The notes under the pieces were generated by a model. It was not told the DNA's origin. It did not search any database and saw only the letters and a list, made by a program, of their open reading frames with translations. From the NCBI RefSeq assembly GCF_017875765.1, contig NZ_JAGGNA010000001.1, positions 1,949,001 to 2,013,000 on the forward strand: a stretch of 64,000 nt of DNA, in the 5' to 3' direction. Below, piece by piece: positions 34,083 to 42,348 of this stretch. This stretch comes from Flavobacterium sp. CG_23.5. GTDB lineage: Bacteria > Bacteroidota > Bacteroidia > Flavobacteriales > Flavobacteriaceae. Within the stretch, counting starts at the first letter, position 1, and each line of letters begins with the position of its first letter. Made by a program: the position numbers and the translations under genes.

Positions 34083-35960
34083 ATGAATAAAATCATTCCT
34101 TTATCGTTACAAAATAAGAGCTTCTTAAAAAAAATAACCATCTTCCTTTTTTTTATGTCTTTAACCTTAAACGCTCAAATCGACAAAGTGGAACCGCCTT
34201 TTTGGTATGCAGGAATGCAAAATCCAGAACTGCAAATCATGTTTTATGGTAAAAACATAGCGCAATATCAAGTTGCAGTTTCTAATTCAATTGTTATTAC
34301 TAACGTTACAAAAACTGAAAATCCCAACTATCTTTTTGTTACCATTAACACCAAAAAAGTTCCCGTTTCAGATTTAGTTTTCACATTTAAAAACAGCAAA
34401 AAAGAAAGTTTTACACAGAAATATTCTTTGAAGAAAAGAAGAGAAAATTCTGCTCAACGCAAAAGTTTTGACTCGTCAGACATGATGTATTTATTGATGC
34501 CCGATCGTTTTGCAAACGGAAATAGGAATAACGACTCAGAAGATGCGACCAAAGAGAAATACAACAGAGAATTACCGGGCGGAAGACACGGCGGTGATAT
34601 TGAAGGTATCATAAAAAACTTGGATTACATTTCGGCATTAGGCGCCACCACTGTATGGAGTACACCGCTTTGCGAGGATAATGATGCCGCTTTTTCGTAT
34701 CACACGTATGGCCAATCTGATGTGTATAAAATTGATCCCCGTTACGGAACTAATGAAGATTACGTACGACTGGCTTCTGAAATGCATAAAAAAAATATGA
34801 AATTGGTAATGGATTATGTAGTCAATCACTGGGGAATCGAACATTGGATGATGAAAGATTTACCTACTAATGGATGGATTAACCAATTTGAAAACTACAC
34901 CCAAACCAATCATAAAAGAACGGTTATCCACGATACCCATGCTTCAAAAATTGACACAGAAACTTGTTTAAACGGATGGTTTGCAACTTCAATGCCTGAT
35001 TTAAATTTAGCGAACCCTTTAACTTTAAAATACCTGATTCAAAATGCGATTTGGTGGATTGAATATGCTGATTTGGATGGATTCAGAGTCGACACTTATA
35101 ATTATTCTGATCCAAAAGGAATTGCAAAATGGACAAAATCCATAACCGACGAATATCCAAATTTTAATATTGTTGGGGAAGTTTGGATGCAAAGTCAGGC
35201 GCAAATGGCATATTGGCAAAAAGACAGTAAAATAAGCCAAATTCAAAATTACAATTCCTATTTGCCAAGTGTCATGGATTTTACTTTATACGAAGCAACG
35301 ACAAAAGTTTTTAACGAAGATGACGGTTCCTGGGACAAAGGAATAATAAAATTGTATGACAATTTCACCAATGATTTTCTATATCCAAATAGCAATAATC
35401 TGTTGGTTTTTGTCGAAAATCACGATACCAATCGATTCAATCAGACCTACGGAAACGACATCAGAAAATACAAAATGGCAATGACTTTGTTGGCAACGGT
35501 TCGCGGCATTCCACAATTGTATTACGGAAGCGAAATAGGCATGATTGGCGATAAAAACAAAGGTGATGCGGATATTCGCCAAGATTTTCCAGGCGGTTGG
35601 GAAGGCGATCAGAACAATGCTTTCATCAAAGAAGGAAGAACTCTGGGGCAAAGTGAATATTTTGATTTCACTGCCAAGTTATTCAATTGGAGAAAAACCA
35701 AATCAGTAGTACATTTTGGAAAAATGACCCATTACATTCCGGAGAACAATGTTTATGTTTATTTTAGATACAATACCAATGAAACGGTTATGGTTTTAAT
35801 AAACAACAGTAAGGAAACCCATAAAATAAACACACATCGTTTTAAAGAAAATATCAAAAATTTTAAAACCGGAAAGGATGTAATTTCGGAATTAACATTT
35901 GATGTTACCAACGAAATTACCCTTGAACCAAAATCAGTTTTAATTTTAGAGTTGAAATAA
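34083..35960 (+). CDS. GH13 cyclomaltodextrinase/neopullulanase-type enzyme (SusA-like)
   Basis: A 625-residue exported protein. A long N-region signal peptide ends near LTLNAQ (residue 33), then comes a cyclomaltodextrinase N-terminal Ig domain (about 35-125), the catalytic barrel (about 135-540) opening with MYLLMPDRFANGN, and a C-terminal beta domain. Catalytic sites are FRVDTYN (Asp near 337), GEVWMQ (Glu near 366) and ENHDTNRF (Asp near 448). It would cut maltodextrins in the periplasm after SusC import. It lies 11 nt before the next GH13 gene. Confidence 0.92.
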   Translation: MNKIIPLSLQNKSFLKKITIFLFFMSLTLNAQIDKVEPPFWYAGMQNPELQIMFYGKNIAQYQVAVSNSIVITNVTKTENPNYLFVTINTKKVPVSDLVFTFKNSKKESFTQKYSLKKRRENSAQRKSFDSSDMMYLLMPDRFANGNRNNDSEDATKEKYNRELPGGRHGGDIEGIIKNLDYISALGATTVWSTPLCEDNDAAFSYHTYGQSDVYKIDPRYGTNEDYVRLASEMHKKNMKLVMDYVVNHWGIEHWMMKDLPTNGWINQFENYTQTNHKRTVIHDTHASKIDTETCLNGWFATSMPDLNLANPLTLKYLIQNAIWWIEYADLDGFRVDTYNYSDPKGIAKWTKSITDEYPNFNIVGEVWMQSQAQMAYWQKDSKISQIQNYNSYLPSVMDFTLYEATTKVFNEDDGSWDKGIIKLYDNFTNDFLYPNSNNLLVFVENHDTNRFNQTYGNDIRKYKMAMTLLATVRGIPQLYYGSEIGMIGDKNKGDADIRQDFPGGWEGDQNNAFIKEGRTLGQSEYFDFTAKLFNWRKTKSVVHFGKMTHYIPENNVYVYFRYNTNETVMVLINNSKETHKINTHRFKENIKNFKTGKDVISELTFDVTNEITLEPKSVLILELK

Positions 35961-35971
35961 AAAAATATAAA

Positions 35972-37642
35972 ATGAAAAAATATTCAATCCCGTTTTTACT
36001 GGCAGCAATGGCAATTTTCACGAGTTGTACCACTACAAAAACTATGACAGAAAGCAACAAAAATACTAGCAAAACTCCCTTTGTGTGGGAAGGTGCAAAC
36101 GTATACTTTTTAATGACAGACCGTTTTAACAACGGAGATACATCAAATGATCTTACATTCAACCGAACAAAAAAAACAGGTAAACTACGTGGTTTTGAAG
36201 GGGGTGATATCAAAGGAATTGCTAAAAAAATAGACGAAGGTTACTTTGATAAATTGGGAATAAATGCGATTTGGTTTACACCAATTGTCGAACAAATTCA
36301 CGATGGTGTCGATGAAGGAACGGGTTTGAGTTATGGTTTTCATGGCTATTGGGCAAGAGATTGGTCGAACTTGGACCCTAACTTTGGAACAAAAGAAGAC
36401 TTAAAAGCATTAGTCGAAAAAGCACATGCTCATGGAATTAGAATAATCCTTGACGGCGTAATAAATCATACCGGACCGGTTACCGCTGAAGATACAGTTT
36501 GGCCGAATGACTGGGTAAGAACAGGACCAAACTGTGATTATAAGAATTATAAAAACACCACTTCATGCACATTAGTAGCCAATCTTCCGGATGTAAAAAC
36601 GGAAAGCATGGAAAATGTAGCGCTACCTCCTTTTTTAATCGAAAAATGGAAAAAAGAAGGACGTTACGAACAAGAAACTAAAGAACTGGACGCGTTTTTT
36701 GCCCGTACCGGTTATCCTAGAGCACCCAAATATTACATCATCAAATGGTTGACTGATTATATTGCCGATTATGGAATTGACGGTTACCGAGGCGATACCG
36801 TGAAACACACGGACGAAACCGTTTGGGCCGATTTCAAGACACAATGTAATTATGCTTTCACAAATTGGAAGAAAAACAATCCGACAAAAGTGTTAGATAA
36901 TAATGCGTTTTACACGATTGCCGAAGTGTACAATTATGGTGTCAGTGGCGGACAAAATTTTGATTTTGGAGATAAAAAAGTCAATTATTATCAAAATGGT
37001 TTCAATAACATGATCAATTTTGAATTCAAATGGGATGCTCAAAAAGACTATGAATTTATATTTTCCAAATATTCCAATATTTTAAATGGCGAATTGAAAG
37101 GATATAGCGTTTTAAATTATTTATCCTCGCATGATGACGGAGGCCCTTTTGATGCCAAACGTACCAAAAGCAAAGAAGCCGGAACAAAACTTTTACTTTC
37201 ACCCGGATTATCTCAAGTGTATTATGGTGATGAAAGCGCGCGTTCTTTAGTAGTTGAAGGTACTCAAGGCGATGCCACTTTGCGTTCGTTCATGAATTGG
37301 GACGAAATTAAATCAAATCCGGAAACACAAAAAACACTTTTGCACTGGCAAAAATTAGGACAATTCAGAAAAAATCATCCCGCTGTTGGAGCAGGAATTC
37401 ACAAAGAAATTTCGGCTCAACCGTATACTTTTAGCAGAACATTTACAAAAGGAGATTTCATAGATAAAGTTGTAGTAGGACTTGATATGCCATTAGGTCA
37501 AAAAATAATTACTGTTGGATCTATTTTCAAAGATGGAACAAAAGTAAAAGATGCCTATTCCGGAAAAGAAACTACGGTTTTGAATGGGAAAGCTAATATC
37601 GATTCTGAATTTGATATTGTTTTATTAGAATTGAAAAAATAA
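35972..37642 (+). CDS. GH13 alpha-amylase lipoprotein
   Basis: A 556-residue lipoprotein: lipobox FTSC with Cys19 followed by TTTKTMTES. The catalytic domain starts with VYFLMTDRFNNGDTSND and contains GYRGDTVKHTD (Asp near 275), IAEVYNYG (Glu near 318) and LSSHDDGGPFD (Asp near 388), with a C-terminal beta domain ending FDIVLLELKK. Asp in GYRGD and the insertion around 165-230 resemble maltogenic or periplasmic amylases of Flavobacteria. Attachment to a membrane through the lipid is clear; which face it takes is not. It is the last gene of the plus-strand maltose run. Confidence 0.9.
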   Translation: MKKYSIPFLLAAMAIFTSCTTTKTMTESNKNTSKTPFVWEGANVYFLMTDRFNNGDTSNDLTFNRTKKTGKLRGFEGGDIKGIAKKIDEGYFDKLGINAIWFTPIVEQIHDGVDEGTGLSYGFHGYWARDWSNLDPNFGTKEDLKALVEKAHAHGIRIILDGVINHTGPVTAEDTVWPNDWVRTGPNCDYKNYKNTTSCTLVANLPDVKTESMENVALPPFLIEKWKKEGRYEQETKELDAFFARTGYPRAPKYYIIKWLTDYIADYGIDGYRGDTVKHTDETVWADFKTQCNYAFTNWKKNNPTKVLDNNAFYTIAEVYNYGVSGGQNFDFGDKKVNYYQNGFNNMINFEFKWDAQKDYEFIFSKYSNILNGELKGYSVLNYLSSHDDGGPFDAKRTKSKEAGTKLLLSPGLSQVYYGDESARSLVVEGTQGDATLRSFMNWDEIKSNPETQKTLLHWQKLGQFRKNHPAVGAGIHKEISAQPYTFSRTFTKGDFIDKVVVGLDMPLGQKIITVGSIFKDGTKVKDAYSGKETTVLNGKANIDSEFDIVLLELKK

Positions 37643-37696
37643 TTTTAACCCGTCGGATATAATTAATAAAAAATTCAATCTAATAAATAAAAATTC

Positions 37697-37817
37697 AACC
37701 ACATAGAAACATAGAAGAAAGAGTGTTATAGCCCAATTCTTGGATTCACATAGTATGGTTTTCTCTAAAAAAGTGAAATGCCTTTCAAAATATCAAAATC
37801 TATGTTTCTATGTGGTT
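37697..37817. repeat. long palindromic intergenic repeat
   Basis: AACCACATAGAAACATAG (37697-37714) and its exact complement (37800-37817) enclose 85 bp, with further partial complementarity inside. Elements built on AACCACATAG/AACCACAAAG words recur between Flavobacterium genes. A related one is at 62951-63031. Confidence 0.75.
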
Positions 37818-37878
37818 AAAAAAATAAAACAAATTGAATTATACCAAACAGATTAATTTTTAAAAATAATTTTATCCA

Positions 37879-37908
37879 AACGTCTTTAGAAATAAAGGCG
37901 TTTTTTTT
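37879..37908 (+). terminator. terminator after the maltose gene cluster
   Basis: AACGTCTTT pairs with AAAGGCGTT (one G-T pair) across a short loop, then eight T. Confidence 0.85.
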
Positions 37909-37937
37909 ATGTTTACCTTTACCAAAAATAAATAGCA

Positions 37938-38615
37938 ATGCTCAAAATCGGACATCGTGGCGCAAAAGGATATGAACCGGAGAACACCTTACTTTCTTTC
38001 CAAAAAGCATTGAACATGCAAGTGGACGGAATAGAACTGGACGTACATTTGAGCGCTGATGGGGAATTGATGGTTATTCATGACGAAACAATTGACCGAA
38101 CGACCAACGGAATTGGTTTTGTAAATCAGCTATCTTTGCGCGAATTGAAACAAGTTCGAATTATAAACGAACAAGAGATTCCTACGCTCCAAGAAGTATT
38201 TGACTTAGTAAACCAACACTGTTTTATCAATATTGAATTAAAAAATTACGATACAGCAACCAAAGTAGTGAAGTTAATTGAGAAGTATGTTTCGAAAAAA
38301 AATTGGCGTTACGACCATTTTTTAGTTTCCAGTTTCGATTGGAATGCGCTTCAACAAGTTCGGTTTTTAAATGACAAAATCCAGATTGGCGTTTTAACTG
38401 AAACCGATTTAGATTTGGCTTTGGCTTTCGCCAAATTCATACAGGCAAAATCCATTCACCCTCATTTTCATTTATTGACTAAAGAAAACACGGCGAAAAT
38501 ACAGGAAAAAGGAATTCAGGTTTTCCCTTGGACCATCAATGAAATAGAAGACATTCAAAAAATAATAGCATTTAAAGTAAACGGAATCATCACTGATTTC
38601 CCAAATAGAATATGA
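37938..38615 (+). CDS. glycerophosphodiester phosphodiesterase
   Basis: A 225-residue cytoplasmic GDPD enzyme releasing glycerol 3-phosphate from glycerophosphodiesters. Active-site blocks are IGHRGAKGYEPENT (H4-R5 pair), DGIELDVHLSADGELMVIHDETIDRTTNG (split: metal-binding E and D, then the second histidine) and FINIELKNY. The length equals the UgpQ type without signal peptide. Its TGA stop overlaps an ATG at 38612 that opens a 55-nt segment repeated twice downstream (39166 and 39404), before the GxxExxY element. Confidence 0.93.
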   Translation: MLKIGHRGAKGYEPENTLLSFQKALNMQVDGIELDVHLSADGELMVIHDETIDRTTNGIGFVNQLSLRELKQVRIINEQEIPTLQEVFDLVNQHCFINIELKNYDTATKVVKLIEKYVSKKNWRYDHFLVSSFDWNALQQVRFLNDKIQIGVLTETDLDLALAFAKFIQAKSIHPHFHLLTKENTAKIQEKGIQVFPWTINEIEDIQKIIAFKVNGIITDFPNRI

Positions 38616-38720
38616 ACCAGATTTTCGTCATTACTAGTACAGTTTTTTACAAATAAGATTTTATTTTTAAACCATTAAGGGAGTTAAGTCAATTAAGTAA
38701 AGAGGTAAATAGTTCAGTTT

Positions 38721-39128
38721 ATGACAAAAAAAGAAGTAACTCAATTATCCTATGAAATTATTGGATATGCCATAAAAGTTCACAAAAAACTAGGGCCGGG
38801 TTTATTGGAAAAAATTTATGAAGAATGCTTAAAATATGAGCTAGAAAAAAATGGGTACAATGTTAAGCAACAATTTAATATAGAAATCGATTACTATGAT
38901 TTAGAATTAGCGCATCCATTACGATTGGATTTATTAGTAAATGATTGTATTATTGTTGAGTTAAAAACAGTTGAAAAATTTCACCCAATCGATGAAGCCA
39001 AACTATTAACCTACATGAAACTATTAAGTATTCCCCAAGGATTACTTATTAATTTTAATACTACAAACATAACAAAATCCTCAAAACCTTTGATAAATGA
39101 ATATTTTTCGAGGCTTGCTGATGACTAA
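38721..39128 (+). CDS. GxxExxY protein (PD-(D/E)XK nuclease-like)
   Basis: A 135-residue protein of the GxxExxY family. The name motif is visible as G27-L-L-E30-K-I-Y33. A nuclease-like core follows: RLD70LLV, then IIVE80LK82 (a D...ExK pattern), then DEAKLLTYMKLL (motif IV-like helix). All supposed catalytic residues are present, so the copy should be active. The start codon is 52 nt inside the left inverted repeat, and 11 nt separate the stop from the right inner arm. The family is widespread and multicopy in Bacteroidota, with no settled function. Here it looks like the cargo or the enzyme of a small mobile element. Confidence 0.88.
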   Translation: MTKKEVTQLSYEIIGYAIKVHKKLGPGLLEKIYEECLKYELEKNGYNVKQQFNIEIDYYDLELAHPLRLDLLVNDCIIVELKTVEKFHPIDEAKLLTYMKLLSIPQGLLINFNTTNITKSSKPLINEYFSRLADD

Positions 39129-39220
39129 ACTTAATAAATCTTAACTCACTTAATTGTTTAAAAAAATGAAACGAAACTATAATATTATTAGTCCCGTTTT
39201 TCCAAGTAGCGTTTAATTTT

Positions 39221-39396
39221 AAACCATGAAGTGAATTAAGTAACAAGGTAAATAGTCATGTTTATGACAAAAAAGAAGATTGCTTATTAATTTAACACAC
39301 CCAGCATAACAAAATCCTCAAAACCTTTGATAAATGAATATTTTTCAAGGCTAGCTGATGACTAAACTTAATAAATCTTAACTCACTTCATGGTTT
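39221..39396 (+). pseudogene. GxxExxY deletion derivative, copy 2 (MITE-like)
   Basis: Left arm 39221-39240 and right arm 39377-39396 complement each other at 19 of 20 positions. Between them the start of the GxxExxY gene (ATG 39264, MTKKK) is joined directly to its 3' part (ATTGCTTATTAATTT onward). This removes the counterpart of about 38737-39040 in the full gene, roughly 304 bp, and leaves an 8-codon ORF. Confidence 0.85.
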
Positions 39397-39458
39397 AAAA
39401 AAAATGAACCAGAATTATAATATTCTTAGTCCCGTTTTTCCAAATAAGGTTTAATATT

Positions 39459-39634
39459 ATACCATGAAGTGAATTAAGTAACCAGGTAAATAGTCGAGTT
39501 TATGACAAAAAAGAAGATTGCTTATTAATTTAAAACACCCAACATAACAAATTCCTCAAGACCTTTGATAAATGAATATTTTTTGAGGTTAGATGATGAC
39601 TAAACTTAATAAATCTTAACTCCCTTAATGGTTT
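39459..39634 (+). pseudogene. GxxExxY deletion derivative, copy 3 (MITE-like)
   Basis: Same structure and same deletion joint as copy 2 (ATG 39502 joined to the gene's 3' part). Its right arm is the outer one that perfectly matches the left arm of the full-length copy, while its own left arm (39459-39478) differs from it at four positions. The right arm ends 6 nt before the next gene's start codon. Confidence 0.85.
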
Positions 39635-39640
39635 GAAAAA

Positions 39641-40861
39641 ATGAATCAAAATTTCGATATAATAATAGTAGGCGGCGGCGCGGCAGGATTTTTTACGGCA
39701 ATCAATATTGTGGAGAAAAACCCGAAATTGAAAGTAGCTATTTTGGAACGTGGCGCAGAAGTGCTCCAGAAAGTTCGTATTTCTGGTGGCGGAAGATGCA
39801 ACGTGACGCACGCTTGTTTTGAACCAAACGAATTGGTTAAATTTTATCCGCGTGGCGAAAAAGAATTGCGTGGACCTTTTCATCAATTTTGCTCTGGCGA
39901 TACGATTGAATGGTTTGAGAAACATGGTGTGGAACTCAAAATTGAAGCTGACGGACGTATGTTTCCAGTTTCGAATTCCTCACAAACCATCATTGATTGT
40001 TTTCTACAAGCGACTCAAAAACTGGGAATCGCAGTGCTTACTGGACAAAGCGTGCAATCTATTTTCAATCCTGAAGTTTCCGGTGAAAATCTCTGGAAAA
40101 TCGAAACCCAAACTGAAAATTACCTCACCGAAAAACTGATTCTAGCTACAGGAAGCAATCCTAAAATCTGGGAAATGCTACAGACTTTTGGACATGCAGT
40201 TGTCAGTCCGGTACCTTCCCTATTTACCTTTAACATCAAAGATGCACGAATAAAAGAATTACCCGGAGTTGCTGCAAGGGTTACTGTAAAAGTAAAAGAT
40301 ACCAAACTTACTTCAACGGGACCTTTATTGATTACACATTGGGGAATGAGCGGCCCTGCAGTACTAAAATTATCGGCTTGGGGAGCGCGAATCCTGCATG
40401 ACAAAAATTATCAATTTACCATTTTTGTGAATTGGTTAAATGATGTTGAAAACGATGAAGCCGAAAAAATCTTGAAAGATTTAAAACAAGAACACGCCAA
40501 AAAAGCGGTTTCCAAAAAATCACCTTTTGATTTTCCGAATCGCTTGTGGGAAAGTTTAGTCCTCGCTTCGGGAATTGAAGTGGAAACCAAATGGGCAGAT
40601 TTGTCAAAACTCCAATTACAAAACCTGACCAATCAGTTGACGAATGGAACTTTTCAAGTTAACGGAAAAAGCACGTTTAAAGAAGAATTTGTGACTGCCG
40701 GAGGAATCGATTTAAAGGAAATCAACTTCAAAACAATGGAAAGCAAGCTCCACAAAAACCTATATTTCGCTGGAGAAATCGTCAATATCGATGCGATTAC
40801 CGGTGGGTTTAACTTTCAAAATGCATGGACAAGTGGCTTTATTGTGGCTAACAGCATTTAA
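39641..40861 (+). CDS. BaiN/HI0933 family NAD(P)/FAD-dependent flavoprotein
   Basis: A 406-residue flavoprotein. The N-terminal FAD site is IIIVGGGAAGFFTAINI (about 6-22), followed by the family signature RISGGGRCNVTHA (about 47-59). A central region has TGSNPKIW, and the C-terminal FAD contact is YFAGEIVNIDAITGGFNFQNAW with TSGFIVANSI (split). Enzymes of this family are putative dehydrogenases; BaiN acts in bile acid metabolism in Clostridium, but the general role is unknown. Its ATG is 7 nt after the right arm of the GxxExxY array, so its translation start region lies in the element's flank. Confidence 0.88.
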   Translation: MNQNFDIIIVGGGAAGFFTAINIVEKNPKLKVAILERGAEVLQKVRISGGGRCNVTHACFEPNELVKFYPRGEKELRGPFHQFCSGDTIEWFEKHGVELKIEADGRMFPVSNSSQTIIDCFLQATQKLGIAVLTGQSVQSIFNPEVSGENLWKIETQTENYLTEKLILATGSNPKIWEMLQTFGHAVVSPVPSLFTFNIKDARIKELPGVAARVTVKVKDTKLTSTGPLLITHWGMSGPAVLKLSAWGARILHDKNYQFTIFVNWLNDVENDEAEKILKDLKQEHAKKAVSKKSPFDFPNRLWESLVLASGIEVETKWADLSKLQLQNLTNQLTNGTFQVNGKSTFKEEFVTAGGIDLKEINFKTMESKLHKNLYFAGEIVNIDAITGGFNFQNAWTSGFIVANSI

Positions 40862-40956
40862 TTAAAAACCTTGAATTAATTAACAAGACTTTACGGCTTT
40901 TCTAAGTTTTTCTTAAGACTAATCTGATAACTTTACCTCTAGCTTATTAGAAATCT

Positions 40957-41694
40957 ATGAAAATAAAACTACTCAGTACTCTGCTCTTATTAACTTGCCA
41001 ATTAGGTTTCTGTCAAACCGAAAAAACACTAAAAGGAAAAATCTATTTTGAAAATAGTATTGTTCCTGATGTGGAAGTCATAAATGCAAACACCAAAAAA
41101 CTGACCGTTTCAGATGGGAATGGTAATTTTTCCATTGTAGCTAAAGCAAAAGATTTACTTGTATTTATTTCTAAAAAATATGAACTACAAAAAATTTTAT
41201 TAGAAAAAGAGACTCTAGACAAAGCTTTTTTTTCTGTTTTTCTAAGCCTAAAACCAGAACAATTAAAAGAAGTTGTGGTTACAAAAATGCCTTCTTTACA
41301 ATTAAGTAAAGATAAAAATTGGGAACAAGGAAAGCTAGACAAATTAGCTTTAGAGAAAGCAGTAAGAACCCCAAAAATACTTGGCATGAACAATGGAACT
41401 ATTGAAAATGGAATGGATTTTATGCGAATTGGTGGGATGATTTTAGGACTATTCAAAAAAGAAAAAGAAGAAGTCAAAAAACAAGTTCCTCAAATTGAAT
41501 TTACAGCATTAGCAAGAAACACCTGTGATCAAAAATTTTATCTTCAAACTTTAAAATTAAAACCAGAGGAAATAGCCCTTTTTCTTCAATTTTGTGATGC
41601 TGACCCAAAATCGAGATTACTAGTAGAGAACAGCAATATCTTATCGATGATGGATTTTTTATCAACCAAGAATATTGAATTTAAGAAGCTATAA
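40957..41694 (+). CDS. secreted protein with carboxypeptidase-D-like regulatory domain
   Basis: A 245-residue protein: signal peptide (1-19, QLGFCQ), then a CarboxypepD_reg-like beta-sandwich (about 22-105, TLKGKIYFENSIVPDVEVINA ... LKPEQLKEVVVTKM, split), then a mostly helical C-terminal part I do not recognise. The first part is like the N-terminus of SusC proteins but no barrel follows. Similar periplasmic proteins are common and uncharacterised in Flavobacteria. It appears monocistronic. Confidence 0.7.
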   Translation: MKIKLLSTLLLLTCQLGFCQTEKTLKGKIYFENSIVPDVEVINANTKKLTVSDGNGNFSIVAKAKDLLVFISKKYELQKILLEKETLDKAFFSVFLSLKPEQLKEVVVTKMPSLQLSKDKNWEQGKLDKLALEKAVRTPKILGMNNGTIENGMDFMRIGGMILGLFKKEKEEVKKQVPQIEFTALARNTCDQKFYLQTLKLKPEEIALFLQFCDADPKSRLLVENSNILSMMDFLSTKNIEFKKL

Positions 41695-41759
41695 GACTTT
41701 GAAAACAATTTAGTTTTCTCATACAAGACAAACTGATCACTGCTACTGCAAACTGCCAA

Positions 41760-42236
41760 CTATCTATTAAGCCACCAAATACTTCCGTTTAAAACGGCTG
41801 CAAAACTTACCCAAGCCAAATACGGAATGAACAAATAGCCCGCAATTCTATTGATTTTAGAAAACTGGATATAGGTTTCATAAATCATTAACCACAATAC
41901 GATGATTTCTAAACCGGCAAGCATTGGGTTGTGTAATCCAAAGAACAAATAGGACCACAAGGCATTTAAAGCCAATTGTATCGCAAATAAAACCAACGCT
42001 TTTTTTACGATTTCTTTTTCAAATTCTATTCGGTTCCAGACCAATCCTGCCGCAACACCCATCATAATATAAAGCATGCTCCAAACGGGTCTAAAAATCC
42101 AATTAGGTGGATTAAAACTTGGTTTTATCAAAGTGGGATACCACGTTGTTATTGCAGAACGTGTAACCATTCCGGATAAATAACCAATCGCAACACAAGT
42201 TACAACCATCGTTAAAATTCGAGTAATCTTCGTCAT
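41760..42236 (-). CDS. TspO/MBR family membrane protein
   Basis: A 158-residue protein with five hydrophobic helices. Family signatures are WYPTLIKPSFNPPNWIFRPVWSMLYIMMGVAAGLVW (quoted blocks: KPSFNPPNWIF, PVWSMLYIMMG) and ALNALWSYLFFGLHNPMLAG. TspO proteins bind tetrapyrroles and take part in stress and porphyrin handling; the exact role differs between bacteria. A complete promoter for it lies at 42259-42289 on the minus strand. It diverges from mvaD. Confidence 0.95.
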   Translation of the reverse strand: MTKITRILTMVVTCVAIGYLSGMVTRSAITTWYPTLIKPSFNPPNWIFRPVWSMLYIMMGVAAGLVWNRIEFEKEIVKKALVLFAIQLALNALWSYLFFGLHNPMLAGLEIIVLWLMIYETYIQFSKINRIAGYLFIPYLAWVSFAAVLNGSIWWLNR

Positions 42237-42258
42237 AATTCTATTTTCTAATGTGGGC

Positions 42259-42289
42259 CAAATTTAATCAAAACTTTAGTACAATTCAA
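42259..42289 (-). promoter_or_regulatory. promoter of the TspO gene
   Basis: On the minus strand TTG (42287-42289), 20-bp spacer, TAAATTTG (42259-42266), about 23 nt upstream of the start codon. Confidence 0.65.
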
Positions 42290-42323
42290 TAAATAAACAA
42301 ATCGCAGGATAAACCAAAAAAAG

Positions 42324-42331
42324 TATCTTTG
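42324..42331 (+). promoter_or_regulatory. -7 element of the mvaD gene
   Basis: TATCTTTG, 17 nt before the start codon. No TTG lies at the normal distance upstream. Confidence 0.5.
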
Positions 42332-42348
42332 CGTAAATTTTTAAGTTC

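Larger units (their letters stand above)
38669..39634. mobile_element. putative terminal-inverted-repeat element carrying GxxExxY
   Basis: AAACCATTAAGGGAGTTAAG (38669-38688) and CTTAACTCCCTTAATGGTTT (39615-39634) are perfect 20-bp inverted repeats enclosing the GxxExxY gene and its two reduced copies. Inner arms exist at 39140-39159, 39221-39240, 39377-39396 and 39459-39478; they are variants of the same word. No recognised transposase is encoded, so the GxxExxY protein itself is the only candidate mobilising enzyme. The mobile nature is inferred. Confidence 0.6.
38612..39640 (+). repeat. array: one full-length and two internally deleted GxxExxY repeat units
   Basis: Three units follow each other. 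Unit 1 (38612-39165) carries the intact GxxExxY gene, unit 2 is 39166-39403 (238 bp) and unit 3 is 39404-39640 (237 bp). Each unit starts with an ATGAA-type spacer of about 55 nt, then a left 20-nt arm, a gene or gene remnant, and a right 20-nt arm with an A-run. Units 2 and 3 look about nine-tenths identical by eye. The copies share the same internal deletion joint. Confidence 0.9.

Noticed and set aside
38612..39640. Tandem 238-bp repeats as a CRISPR array
   Set aside because: The units are far longer than CRISPR repeats, have no unique spacers, and contain pieces of the neighbouring gene.
41695..41759. ACTGCnnACTG repeats as a mobile repeat related to 29073-29120
   Set aside because: The similarity is limited to short words (ACTGC, AAACTG), and no arms or defined ends can be drawn.
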